Positions 13,380-26,092 of a stretch of DNA of 64,000 bases are shown in pieces (position 1 is the first letter of the stretch; each line of letters starts with the position of its first letter). A model generated the notes under the pieces. That model did no database searches. It saw only the letters and a program-made list of their open reading frames with translations, and was not told the DNA's origin. The position numbers and the translations under genes were made by a program. This stretch comes from Xiphias gladius (taxonomy: Eukaryota > Chordata > Actinopteri > Istiophoriformes > Xiphiidae), in assembly GCF_016859285.1 (NCBI RefSeq), contig NC_053413.1, positions 14,175,001 to 14,239,000 on the forward strand. The letters are read 5' to 3'.

Positions 13380-14045
13380 TGTCCTACAAGACTTATGTTT
13401 AACACCTTCCTCCAAAATTAAAAATCCAAATTCTAATAATAGAACAGAGCTTGCTTCACCTTTCAAAACAGGAAAAAACATCATAAAGTCCATTATACTA
13501 TCTACACTGGATTATGGAGATAACCTGTATGCTCATGCTTCTGTCCGTACCTTACACCACTGGATGCCATTTACCACAGTGCCATTTGATTTATCGCGGC
13601 AGACATCACACTCACCTCTGTGAGTTATACAAAAAAGGGGAACCAATCAGTCACACCCAGAGGGCGTCATCATACGTGTGTTTTTGTTTTTGTGGACTTG
13701 CTATCTAATTTGCCGAGGCATTTGACGTCCTTAGTTGAACTCAAAGTGAACAACCATGACACCAGATCACAGTTCCTGCTCTGACCTGGGTAAAGCTGTT
13801 TTTTTTGGTAGTAGGCATCTTACTACTGGAATGAACTTTGAAACACACACTCCTTCTTCCGAGGGACTTTAAAGTTGTACCTGCTCATATTTTTAATAAT
13901 ATTTTGAGTGTTTCAGTAACTAACGTGTGTGTGTTGACTGCTTTGTGTGACTGAATTGATGCTGTAAATATGTCATTTGTTCTCTGGTCTCTCTTGTAGA
14001 TGAGATCTTGATCCCAACGAAACTTCCTGAATAAAAAAGCTTAAT
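13380..14045 (+). mobile_element. 3' end of a degraded non-LTR retrotransposon (LINE)
   Basis: Plus-strand translation shows the end of a teleost LINE reverse transcriptase: a STLDYGDNLYAHA segment, then pieces such as LPRHLTSLVELK and HDTRSQFLL in other frames, so at least two frameshifts plus stops interrupt it. The 3' end is a familiar fish LINE tail (GATGAGATCTTGATCCCAAC then a CTTCCTGAATAAA-type end near 14020-14045). The 5' part of the element is missing, as is common after incomplete reverse transcription. The left edge is approximate, and the exact clade (L2, Rex1 or similar) was not resolved. Confidence 0.75.
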
Positions 14046-15546
14046 TAAACACGTCAGTTTACTGTAAATGATGTGCTTATGTGGACTAAGAGACGGGTAT
14101 TACTCCAGAAAGCCAGAAGGGGGCAGCGTTTAATTTGCGCAATGACTGATTGTTGCTACGCGCGCGCGTGTGTGTATGTGTGTGTGTGTGTGTGTGTATC
14201 TTCAAGTACAGATTCTGTTCTATTCTATTATAATGATTAACATGCAGTTGTTCATAAAAAGTCAGAGGGGCCATAAAATATTCAATAATAATAGATAGAT
14301 AGATTGATTGATAGATAGGATAAACAATAGATTTGAAATAAATAAAAAAAAACAACTGCAGAATTGTAGACCTGCAGAGAAAATATTGAATAAAAATATA
14401 CAATACATAAAAAAGCATTAAATAAAAATTAAGGATTTACACTATATACACCAGAAACAGCAGCATTGATCATAAATACGACGAGCAATTTAAGAAAGGT
14501 CGCAGTGCAATAAGAACTGTGCAAAATGGCAGGTGCACAGTAGACGCAATAAGAATATGATATACTAGTACAGACTGTAGTGCAGCAGTGTGTTCACCTG
14601 TCACACAGAGTTGATCTGTGGAGTAAAGATGTGTCTGGATTTATTACGAGCCTCACATGTAATGTTATACTAGATGACATCACCATTTGATTCCGCAGCC
14701 ACCGCCATTGGCTCCAGTGTTTTGCTCGTGCGTCGCATGAGGTTTGCAGCTGCGCACTCTTGTCAACGCCGACCAAAGTTAGAGAAGGAGAAGTGTCAAG
14801 TTGGCCACTATCACAATACGCCACCTCCGGCTCGGGGCTTTCAAAATAAAGCCCTCACGTTTAAAAAAAACAAAAACATAAACAAAAAAACAAACAAAAA
14901 AACCCCAACCTGTCATTGTACACTCGTATAGCCTATAGAGGTTGCTTTTTGTGTTGCTTTATCAACACAACCACAGTCGACTTCCCATCTTATTCGGACT
15001 CTACGTTGGTGGTTTGACACAGCTCAAGAACGGAGGTGTGTGTGTGTGTGTGTGTGTGTGAAAAAATATGTTGATGCGGGGACAGAGGAGACATACATCC
15101 GAGAGAAGAAACGGGGTCAGCGGCGGAAAAGGAGGACACCTCCAAGTCACATCGTCGACTATCGCACCCCGGTGACTCCCGTCTCTCTCCGGGGTGGGTC
15201 TAACCCAAAAAAAAAAAAAAAAAAAAAAATCCGTCATCCTACGATGGGCTCTGGGAGATCGGCTCAACTCGGAGAACCCTCTTGCAGCTGCTCAGAGAGC
15301 CGAGGGTAGGACCGAGACATTGTACCGAGCCAATGAGGATTTCTTGTCCGCTACTGTCCTGCGCTTCTCGGCCCCGGTGTCTGGCAGCCAGCCGCGCACG
15401 GCGCGTAAATGCGAGCACTTTAGATGTTGAGATTCAGCCCTTGTCAGACATCGTGGTAGCGAATCGATTTCTTCGTAGCTCCGCTGAGCGGATGGAGTGA
15501 ATTGTGCAAAAGGGGGGAGAGACAGACCACAGTTTGGGTGCGTGTG
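14046..15546. other. Upstream region and 5' leader of ppm1l
   Basis: Holds TG arrays at 14165-14198 and 15035-15060, an A-run at 15209-15229, and GC-richer sequence from about 15100 that is probably ppm1l promoter and 5' UTR. Frames across it are low-complexity and no separate gene is supported. Confidence 0.4.
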
Positions 15547-17610
15547 ATGATAGGAGACACAATGACGCTCTTGTCTCTTCTGGGTCGGATCATGCGCTAT
15601 TTTCTCCTCAGGCCGGAGACATTGTTTCTGTTGTGCATAAGCCTGGCGCTGTGGAGCTATTTCTTCCACACGGACGAGGTGAAAACCATCGTCAAGTCCA
15701 GCCGGGATGCCGTGAAGATGGTGAAGGGGAAAGTGGCGGAGATGATGCAGAATGACCGGCTGGGAGGCCTCAGTGTCCTGGACGCGGAGTTCTCCAAAAC
15801 CTGGGAGTTCAAGAACAACAACGTAGCCGTATACTCCATACAGGGGAGGAGAGATCACATGGAGGACCGCTTCGAGGTGCTCACCGACATCGCCAACAAG
15901 AGTCACCCGTCCATTTTCGGGATATTTGACGGCCACGGTGGAGAGGTAGGCTGGGAGGGAGAGGTTACACAGACCCCACATTATATCACGCCGCATTTGT
16001 TTAGACTCGTCAGACCCAGAGACCCGCAGCTGCACGAGTTCTCAGCATCACTCACAGCATCTCGGGTAGCGACGGACAGAAAGGGAGCTGAGTGAGGAAT
16101 TCATTCGTGTTACTGAAATGAATTAAGAGCCCCTTCGAAAACATTAAAACGTGAACTGATATGACAGTAAAGACAATGAAAATAAACTCTCTGTTGCGAA
16201 TCATAGAGATGCAGGTTTCTATAGGAACACAATTACTTGAAATGGGGCTTGTGTTACTCACTTCATGCCCACCCCGTTTTCAAACACAGCAGTTCCCCTC
16301 CCCACTCCAGCTTTGTATTCTTTTGTGTGAACACCTCCTCCATCCCACTGCCAGCCAGGGAGTTGACTTGGGATTCATCACAGAGAGCTTGTGTGTGTGT
16401 GTGTGTGTGTGTGTGTCAAGGGTCAGTGGTTTCTCATGGCCGCTTTCAGACCACGTGTCCTGGACGCCATCTGTCACACCATCACCGCTGTCCCCCAGAG
16501 GTTACTGTGCAGGACACATTTCACCAAATGATACTGGTTAATGGTTTCATATTTAGAGCCCAGTCTTCCTGCTTGACATCTTATTTTTATTTAACTAACC
16601 TTTTTTTTTTTACGTGCAAACCTAAGGAGAGTCAAATGATGTTTATGAAACAGCACTTTGAAAGCTCTGTGGACAAAGTGTTACATGTAACTAAAAGATT
16701 GATGGCATAGGTAAGCAGACTTATGAACTTCCAGAATACAACAACTCCGTTTTGTCTGTAGCTTAAAGAGTAATATCTCTTTGAGCTGCTTGTCACCATA
16801 AACATCCATAAATGAAAATGAAATGAATGATATTGAGTGTCACAGTTGGTGTTCTCCTGCTGTGTAATATCAAGGCAGACCAGATCATTTTCCCCAGTGC
16901 CAGACATGATAGGCATCCAGATTTCTTACTGTTTTTACACAGATAAAAATACCCTGGGAACATTTTCTTTTTCTTTTTTTTTTTTAAGTTGCAAGAGTTG
17001 CTGTCGGGTCATGTTCAATGATGGAGGGAGGGAGAGAGCAAGCAGACAGCAGAAAGTGTACCGCTCTGTCTATTCCTGCCCCACAAACAAATATTTATCC
17101 TTCCCATCTGTCGCAATGTCTCTCACTCTTTCTCCCTCTTTTTCACTCTCTTATGCCATCTTTTTTTTCCCCCCCGATTTCTGTCTTCAAATTTGTATCC
17201 CTGTGCATTGTCTGGATTCAAAAGATTTTTTTTTCATGCTTTATTATCATCCTTTTATCTTTCAGCAGTCACAGTCAAGTAGGATTTTTGGACTCAAAAA
17301 GCATCGGTCACTTTGACTTTGACTTCAGCTACTATAGGGTCATTAGCATCATCAAACAGACCACATCCTGATTTATGGAAACACATTCACACTCATAAAC
17401 ACAGTTCCCAGTCTAAAAACTAAGCGCTAACAGTAAATGCATAGTAAATGAACTGGAGATGAGTCTGATGTTAAGGGTTATTTTAGAACGCTGTGTTTAC
17501 CTTCTGGGAGTCTCAATGCTAATGATGTTGTCGGGAAATATTACTGCATGTGTGAATATCCTGGAACATTTATTTGCAAGTCCATTTTCATTCAGTTTGG
17601 CACAACTATA

Positions 17611-17692
<82 letters not shown>

Positions 17693-20027
17693 ATATTAAA
17701 TGAAGCAATGTTCTCAAGCCAAATATATGGGCAGATAAAACAGGCTGTCTCTGGCAGCGCAGTGTGTTCTGGCTCTGGAAATATGCAGGAAATTTCTCAA
17801 ACACGTCTCTGTTTTCTTCGTAGCTTTTATCGAGTCAAGCAGTGAGTTATGGCCTAGAAATTATAAAAGTCAGCACAAGCTGCTTCTCCTCTTTAAACTT
17901 GATTTACTTACACTATTTGCTGTTGAAGCAGAAACTGGCAGTAGTTTACAACTCAAACAGGCTTCAACACTTTTCTTTATAAAACTGGATTCATATTTAC
18001 ACGCTGACTCGAGGGGCAAATAGGATTAAAAAGCAGCAAATTTAACAAGAGATCCAGAATACTGATTAATTGACCTTTCATAAAGTTGGCCCAATATATC
18101 ACATTCACTCATTAAATCCTCAGACTGAATATTATTTGAGTCATTGGTGAGGTCTGTAACTGCACAGATCCTGTTATGTTCAGCTGTTTACTGCAAATGT
18201 AAAATTTATACTTGAGGCTCTCTCCCTGCTCACGGCTCACGTTGTGCCTCTCTCCCCAATTAAATAATCGAATGAGTACGCTCGTCCGGCATAAGGGAAT
18301 GAGAGACAGGGGGTGGGGGCCGTAGGAAGACATGATTTTATTCTAGTGATCATTAGAAAGGTCTTAATCTTTCATAATATTTCATGTTGAGGTTCCCTTG
18401 TTGTATTTTACTTCCAATTCTGTTTACTTCATGATAAACATTTTGAGTAGAGTTATAGTGGTTGTCAGTTCAAATCTCATTTGCTGAGATTTGATTACTT
18501 CCCTGATGGAAAGACAGGCAGTTTTAGTTGCATATAAATAAAACGTTCGGAGATATTGGTTGTTTATCTTTGCTTCAGGTATTAATTAAAACTGAAATGC
18601 ATGATCGTATCCATGAAAAGTGAAGTACTGAAAAACAAAGTACTGAAGGGTAAAAATTCGAACATTCGCATAAGCATATACTAGTGCTGTAGAACTGCTA
18701 AATCACATCACTACAGCGATACAGTGAAGCATGTAGATTGATCTGCCCAAATTTCCATAGAAACTGCGAATATGAAATAAGTACTCCGTATCTACCAGGG
18801 CACTAAGATGGTATAAAATTTTCCCATTTTACATTTCATTCGACAGCATTAGCATAATGGAAATCTTGGCAGAGAAAATGAGAGAAGAAGCAGTTAAGTA
18901 AGGGCAGGAGGAGGAGGAGAGACAGTGGGTGGGAGGATGAGGAGGCTGTTCAATAATTCAGCACATAGCACCTGCTTTATGTAATGAAAAAAGCACTCTG
19001 CTAAATTAGAGTTGTATCGTACCATATCACCTGGCAAGCACAGGTAACAAATCAAACTGAGGAAAATGTGATGAAATGTATATGTGTAGTACTGTGCAGC
19101 CAGTTATATGAATAAGAACAGTTTTTTTCTCGTTGCGTTTAATAGAAAATAAAGCACCAAAAATAACTTTGTTTCTTTCAAGCAGCATTTCTTGAGTTGT
19201 TTGGGCTCTTGTGGGCAGCAGCAAGCTTTAAACACATCATTTTGACATATACATTTATACAAATACATATACACACCTTACAGAGTTGCTATGACGAACA
19301 TCGTGTTTCTGGCCACATGGCGAATGCAAGTCCTATATTTACTGTCCTTTTCATTAAATGCTCCACTTAGTTCACCAGCTAGTCAGTCAAAACAGCTACC
19401 TGCTGTGGCTGAAAACAATGCTGTTGAGGGCTGAAATACCAAAACAAAGAGCTCAAAGACGCTCGAGTTTCCATAGAGCTGAGGGGAGCTGCAGAGAGGG
19501 GTGATAATTCTCCGTGGCTTCATCGCCCTTTCATCTTACACATAGTCATTTAATCCATGTTTAATATAAAAAATATGTTACAGTGCAGCTTTTAACCCTG
19601 GGATAATCTGGCATAATAATCTGACCACATACAAGCAGTCAGTCCTCCTGCAGCTGTCTACTGAGGTATCACTGACATGAACTAGAGTCTAGCTTGAGAT
19701 TTCTGAATTTATAAACTCATTTGACATTGACGGCAAAGACAGCTCTGTGCCCCACCTGTACTTATTCTCTGTCCTCCCTCCGTCTAATCCTCCATGCGTC
19801 CCCCCTCTCCCAGGCTGCAGCTGACTATGTGAAGGCCCACCTGCCAGAGTCCCTGAAGCAGCAGCTGCAGGCCTTTGAGAGAGAGAAGAGAGAGAGCGCT
19901 CTCTCTTACACCAGCATCCTGGAGCAGCGCATCCTGGCTGTGGACCGCGAGATGCTGGACAAGCTCTCTGCCAACCACGATGAAGCAGGTCAGGAGGTTG
20001 AGGAGAGGGGTGGGAAGTGAAGATATG

Positions 20028-20063
<36 letters not shown>

Positions 20064-22247
20064 GTGTGTGTGTGTGTGGGGTCAGTTTGTGAGCCAACAG
20101 AACGAGGATAGGAAGAGTTGGAAAATCGGCCTTTAAACATTTGTGGGAAAGTTGGTTTTTCGGGAAATGAAAATTCAAAATTTCTCCCACACAAATGACG
20201 TACACAAACAAATATATTGCCAAGTGTTAGCAGACATGTCCTTTTGGTGCCTTTACATGTATAGTGATGCATTTTAATTTTAAGACTCAGCATTTGCCAG
20301 AAATATTCTGTTCCACATCTCCTTAACCTTGGTAAAAGCAGTGATGTTGAGATAATGCCTTCAGGTGCTCGTTTGTTTGGCATTCACGCCTCCTGCCTCT
20401 TACAGGACATGGTGTTTCCTTTATAATATCCGCTCGGCACAATGCTTCCCAGCTGACATTACCTCTTTGATTGGCTCCTTTCGTACAGTTAGTTTTGAAA
20501 TGCTTACTGAGAAGAGTGCGGCTGCTAGGTTGTAACATTATCCTGCCGCATGTGGATGTAGTTGATACTCTTTGCACAGTTGAAAATTTGAGCTTCAGTC
20601 CGGACTGATCGTTTGGCGGAATTTGATACATCTACGTCAAGAAACAGATTTTATTGTTGATTTGTTCGGTGACAGTCTGCCACTGTGTGAGTTCAACATA
20701 TTGAAGACACAGGAGAAGACTGTGATATACTCACTTCTACTCACTCACAATCTAACCATTTTATTAAGGGAAACACTCAAATGGCCTCTCTGCCTGTGGT
20801 CCCGTCTTGTGATCATTTGCAGTTTGCACCATTGATTTAATGCCTTTTTCCTCCAAAAATCTGTAGATCGCATTTTAAAGGTCAAGCATTCCTGTATGTC
20901 ATCATAGATTACTTTACTGATATTTTGAGCCCTGAGAATTTGGTAAGTCGAATCCTTATAAATCAATTTATTATTTATATATATATACACACAACACTTT
21001 ATTATAGTGTGGAACGTCAATAAAAATAAAAAGTGTCAGACATTAATGTGAGAGCAATGTTTTGTGAATCATCGTAGGCTGCTAAAATGTCAGAATGCAG
21101 TAAACCCCAAGCTTCCCTTACTCCCATCTGTTTAAAATAAACACAGAACCAGATTTGATTCAGGATTGTGACACATTTGTGGGACATTTAGTGAACTTTC
21201 AAATCTATCAGCATCCTCAGCTGTTTCCTTTCATTTTTGTCTTTCCCTTTCTACCTCCCTGGCAGGAACGACGTGTCTAGTAGCGCTGCTGTCAGACAGA
21301 GAACTCACAGTGGCCAACGTTGGGGACTCTCGTGGCGTGCTGTGCGACAAAGACGGGAACGCTGTTGCGCTGTCACACGATCACAAACCATATCAGCTCA
21401 AAGAACGCAAGAGGATCAAGAGGGCAGGTACATAATAGAGCAACAACACTCAAATATAAAGCCTATACAGTATGTACCTGCACTGCACTTCCCTGTGATT
21501 GAATTTGGGGTCCTCGGTGGCCATCTTTTGGTCCATTTAGGAACGGCATCATGTTAAATATAGTAAAGTCTTACAAATACAAGCTGTGTGATCAAAGGAT
21601 TTTCTCAGGCTAGCATTTATTACATTATCTCAAATCAATTAAGTAGTTTGAATGGTGTTTTAGAGCATCAGCTCCTTCAGGCAAAGCTTGTTTTTTTCGC
21701 ACACTCAATCGGTAGACAAATATAAATAAATTTGTGGGTCAAAAACCGACTCAGAGTAGCCCAGGATTTGGATTGATGTACAGTATACCCACCAGTAGCC
21801 ATCAAGCAATTTTTTCCTCATTAGCAGATCATCAGACTGTACGTAAACTCTAATTATTTAATAACTTTTCCATTTTTACCTTCACTTTCAGGAGGTTTCA
21901 TCAGTTTTAATGGCTCCTGGAGAGTGCAGGGAATCCTGGCAATGTCCCGCTCTCTAGGGGACTACCCGCTGAAAAACCTCAACGTAGTCATCCCTGACCC
22001 TGATATCATGACCTTTGACCTGGACAAACTGCAGCCAGAGTTCATGATCCTGGCTTCTGATGGCCTGTGGGACGCCTTCAGTAACGAGGAGGCCGTTCGG
22101 TTCGTCCGCGAGCGTCTGGATGAGCCTCACTTTGGTGCCAAGAGCATCGTCCTCCAGTCCTTCTACCGTGGATGCCCCGACAACATTACTGTAATGGTGG
22201 TTAAGTTCAAAAGTGGAGCAGGGGGGAGCAGCAAGGCAGGGGATTAG
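15547..22247 (+). CDS. ppm1l: PPM1L, membrane-anchored PP2C-type Ser/Thr phosphatase
   Basis: Metal-dependent phosphatase of the ER membrane, known to act on TAK1, ASK1 and IRE1 stress signalling and on ceramide transport. Four exons (15547-15945, 19814-19988, 21266-21427, 21892-22247) join in frame to 363 residues, close to the 360 known for mammals. The start ATG gives MIGDTMTLLSLLGRIM, almost identical to the mammalian N terminus. An upstream in-frame extension is not needed. Residues about 22-41 form the membrane anchor. PP2C motifs are visible: RRDHMEDRF at 101-109 and FDGHGGE at 127-133 (metal-binding Asp), then VANVGDSRGVL, LSHDHKP, AMSRSLGDY, LASDGLWD and the final DNITVMVV. Only the extreme C terminus differs much from mammals. 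Introns of 3.9, 1.3 and 0.5 kb contain CA/TG arrays. Neighbours match the human 3q25-q26 order in part. Confidence 0.97.
17612..17686. repeat. (CA)n microsatellite in ppm1l intron 1
   Basis: About 37 CA units in the first intron. A shorter TG array lies at 16391-16416 in the same intron. Confidence 0.95.
20029..20078. repeat. (TG)n microsatellite at the start of ppm1l intron 2
   Basis: TG array beginning about 40 bases after the exon 2 splice donor. Confidence 0.9.
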
Positions 22248-25069
22248 GTCATGTCTAGAGCTCACATTGTGATCAATGTTTTCTATGATTTTCCCCATCT
22301 TCTGGATGGAGCGGGCAAATACAATATCGCAGGAGGGCTGAGAGAATATGAAGTATAGACACTGAGAACTGTGCTTTTGACAAGTGTACACACACATACA
22401 GACACATACATGCAAACACTTGTGAAAATTAGGTCTTGTTTCGTTTACTAGATTTCTGATTGAGATAAGGGCATGTAAACCCATGTAGACCCAATAACCA
22501 TCTGCCAACTTAACGATGAATACATTAAAATACAGGTGTTCTCCGACAGTGGAGACCCATAAACGCAGGACAGACAGACACCACACAGGGGATTTCTCTT
22601 AACCAGCACACTTTAGACTGTGATTGATTTACTACTGTTTACTGTACATGCACATGAATGGTACAGCTCCACTGGAGGCTTCTTCAGAGGAGGCTTCAAC
22701 TAGTGCCTACTCAAGAGTTACTGTGCACCTACAGGAAGCTGCCGAAAATGTGTTTGCAAAGACCCCCCTGCTTGCTGCATTTTCACGATGCTCTCACATA
22801 AAGTATGTAATGTGTAGTTTGGAGACCTGGAAAAAATAGTCAAAATCAAAAAGATTCCAGTGGAACAATACCCTTTATTTAACTGGAAGTGATGCTACAC
22901 CCAAAATCTAACTTTTGAGTATCAAACACTCATCCCATGTAGACATCAGAGGTAGCTGTTAATCAACTGTAGTTTCATCCTCCAGCTGCTTTCAGCCTCA
23001 ATTCATGCTGGTTACAATGGAATCTAAAAGCCAGTAGTCACCACGGTGGAAAAACGTAGCATAACTACGGAGTTAAACAGCAGCATCTCTGATTGGCCAG
23101 CTGGAGTCTGACCAATCACAGCTTCTACTACTGCTCTGTGGCTTAGATTTCATTTAATTTTGAGGTGTCACACCCCGTACAAGTCTTAAAATTAAAGGTA
23201 CCTTTGAGTTAAGGCGGTCATGAACTGGAAACTTTAAATGTTGAATCAGGAGACTAATGAATTGTGAGATAAAATAAGAAAGACAGTAACATAAGTAACT
23301 GGAATAACAAAAAGTTACATTTAACAGCCTTAAAAGTGATTTTGGTTTTCCATTTTAAAATATAATTAGTATTATTATTACTATTCAACGTTCAAAGAAG
23401 GAATAAGAAAATAGAATTTGTAATTGGAAAAATGTAGTGATCCCTCCATATGCTCAGTATGTTTGTCCATATTTTAGCCAAAATATGCACAACATCTGCA
23501 ACCAATTAAAAGTATAACTCCTGTTTCTTTGTACGCTTTTGGATAGTTGGCAGTCTTAAGTATGGATGTAACCATTCTCTGGAAGCCAACCAGTAAACTG
23601 CGTACGGAATTTAGACCAATGAATGAGCAGTAAGTGTGTTTCTCAATGAATGAGCTACGACAGAATGGTCTGAGGCGTTTCTGTGTACGTTATCAACTTT
23701 TTTTTTACCCACTCTGAAGAGTGATCATCGAAATTATTTGTCACTGTCATCCAAACTGGCACAGCCAATCTTGACTTTGAAGGTTGAAAGTGCAAATTTT
23801 CGGAGCAACCTTTCAGGTCTGCAGGAGACGAGTGGTACTTAAATTCGACATTTTGGGTGGAATGCCACTTAAACATGCAACACACACATATGAACACACA
23901 CAGAGTTCTAAAAAAAAAAAAATGCACTTTTCAGATATTTATTTTTTGGAATGATGAATACTTACTACATATCAGCCAATGTAAACACTGTATATCCTCA
24001 GTAATACAAGAGGGTTTTAATGTATGCAGAACCTGATTTAATTCTTGATCTTCCCCTCTTGGTAACGCAATTTTATGACGCTTACACAAACTGTTTCATC
24101 AGAGTGATTTTACACCATCTGTATCAGGGCATGTGCTTTGGCGTGTCCATGTTCATGAACAAAGTACACAGAGTATGTATCCCTGGATGCCGTTGGCTGC
24201 CTTTGACCTGGGAAGCACACAAAACAGGAGGTACAGAAAGACTTCCACGCCCCCCGCTGCCATGAGAAAAAGCCGACTAAAAGATGACACATCATGAACT
24301 ATACAGCAGTATGCAGAATGCTAGTAGCTAGAAATATGATATGCTCCTGAAGCAATACAACCGGTCTCATCGACAGCTACCGCCTGTCAAGGAGAGTTAC
24401 AGTAAACCATACTTGATTTACTAATGTTTTTAAGTTCAGCTACTTCTTTACCACTGTGTACCATGACCTTGACATCAGTTGGAAGAAGCCTTTTTTTAAT
24501 TTAACAGTTTACCTAATGCCTTATTTATTGTTGAGTTTTCAGATGTGTCTGGCGGATTGCCAAATGACTATATTCTGTATATTCAGTTTTTGTTTTTTTG
24601 TTTGTTTTTTCTGTCCTTCTGTACTTGAGCAGAAGTTTACAATAAAACAGAGACCCGTCACTTTAATTTGAGAGGCAGTCCGTGATTCACACTTTAATTT
24701 GATGCTCGATGTAAAAAAAAAAAAAGTGTACAGACTTTCTTTATGTAAATTATGAGAATTAAACAAACTCTTTCATTTGAAATGGACCCCCCCTTTAGTC
24801 TTTATTATTGCAAAGGCCTCGTGTGTCAGTCTGGCCTTTGGTAACTGTGCAGCATGCTCACCACATCAGCTCATTCACTGCAAAAAACACACTACCTCTT
24901 CATTTTCAAGGTCATTCTGAAAAGTGGTTCTTAGCAGTCAGCTTTGGCTATTTTGTGTACTCGATTCAGAGATGAGAATATTTTTACTCAATCTGGTTTC
25001 ACTGATTATCACTACTTGTTCATTCGCATTACACCATACTCTTTTGCTCACACGAGTTTGGGTGCAGTT
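22248..25069. other. ppm1l 3' UTR and intergenic region
   Basis: AT-rich sequence after the ppm1l stop. Plus-strand AATAAA motifs occur, for example in ACAATAAAACAG near 24640-24651, so the 3' UTR may be long. No further exon or classifiable mobile element was recognised. A stretch near 22870-23180 looks repeat-like but could not be assigned. Confidence 0.45.
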
Positions 25070-25265
25070 TCACACACACTCACACCTGGCGCTGGCTCTA
25101 TTGGCGAGCCCCTCGGAATTAAGTTAAGTCTGAAGTGCCTTGCTCAAGGGCAGAGCAAGAATAGATGCGGAGGAATGGTGGCAAGGAATGACTAATGATC
25201 TCCTCCTCTTCTTGCTTTTTATCGCCTCTCCCGGAATTGGAACCCGCTGTTCCGCCAACCACCGG
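25070..25265. repeat. Probable interspersed repeat
   Basis: Contains AGTGCCTTGCTCAAGGGCA and a later CCCGGAATTGGAACCCGCT segment, phrases I recognise as recurring in many fish genomes in dispersed repeat copies. The family and exact edges were not determined from sequence alone. Confidence 0.4.
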
Positions 25266-25352
25266 TCTCAAGAACCCACTTGTTGTAAATCATTGAGCGG
25301 TAAACAATAAAAAATAAATAAATAAATAAATAAAAATAAGGTGTTGAGATCA

Positions 25353-25607
25353 GAATGACGTTGGCGGAAAACAGGTGACGTCCTCTTGAGTGTTTCTGGG
25401 ATGACTCTGCTGGACCACAAACAGCTCGACTGTGTCATACCTCTGCGCTGCCCCTTGCAGGGCAGCCTGCAGGCGGGCTGACCGGCGCTCGCTGATGACA
25501 AGCGTAGTGACGGCCTGCGCCAGCTGCGGGTGCTCAGAATAGCCCGGACAGGAACTGATCCAAACGCTCCAGGCCCGCGGTGCAACATTCAGGTGTCTGA
25601 TAACCAT
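25353..25607 (-). other. Unrecognised GC-rich open frame
   Basis: A GC-rich island on the minus strand reads for 85 codons without a stop and has internal motifs such as QAVTTLVISERRSARLQAA. Composition is more gene-like than the AT-rich surroundings, but the other frames are open too and no known family was recognised. There is no clear start context or splice signals. It could be a fragment of a lost gene, part of the CpG-rich flank of the neighbouring arl14-like pseudogene, or chance. Confidence 0.2.
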
Positions 25608-25810
25608 AATGTCCGGTGCGTCACACCACGGCTTGACGGGAAGTCTTTACCCTATTTTATATGGATTTGGCGCTTTATAAGTGAGGCAAGTGCGCGCAGG
25701 CAGCAGTGGAAGAAAACTTGTCATCCTGCCAACTCAACAATACGTCAGAATATAACAGTTCTGCTTTGATTTTGAATTCCCTCGGAATTCTTTTCACTTT
25801 AAGCTACAAT

Positions 25811-26092
25811 ATGGGGCAGCAAGGCTCCAAATCCTCCCTAGAAGCGAGGGTGGTTTTCCACCGCGTTGGCGCAGGGGACATGTGTTCTGCTCCGTCCTCC
25901 GTTGTCCACATTCAGAGGAAGGTGACCAATCAGTCCGCCTGTCTTCACTCCCCTGCCCGGGCGCAGGAGAAGTCGATGTCCCATTCTCGGCCCCGCAGCC
26001 GCTGCGACACCGGGGGGTTGGTGTACGTGATGGATAACCCAACCGGCGGCGTGTGGGTGAAGCCGGGCGAGAACTGGACCAGGTCCTGATAG
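25811..26092 (+). pseudogene. Decayed arl14-like GTPase copy
   Basis: An ATG opens MGQQGSKSSLEARV, matching the myristoylated ARL14 start (MGxxGSK...AQV). The same frame later reads QEKSM and then CDTGGLVYVMDNPT, clearly the ARL segment normally written as QEKMR...TDGLVYVVDSTD. A shift to another frame then continues as RVGEAGRELDQVLIEKIEI, matching the [10 protein letters not shown] helix. The P-loop GLDxAGKST, the switch 1 region and the WDVGGQ motif are missing or scrambled, with a net loss of roughly 14 codons. Downstream of about 26092 no NKQD box is readable. It lies 1.7 kb upstream of the intact arl14-like gene in the same orientation, so it is best read as a tandem duplicate that lost function. 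Plus-strand coding for a novel protein is the less likely alternative. Confidence 0.7.

Noticed and set aside
15502-16095. Uninterrupted frame extending ppm1l exon 1 on both sides
   Set aside because: The stretch before 15547 and that after 15945 are leader and intron; the GTAGGC donor and family alignment set the exon end.
22870-23180. Possible transposon remnant after ppm1l
   Set aside because: Sequence feels repeat-like, but no terminal repeats or coding remnant could be found by eye.
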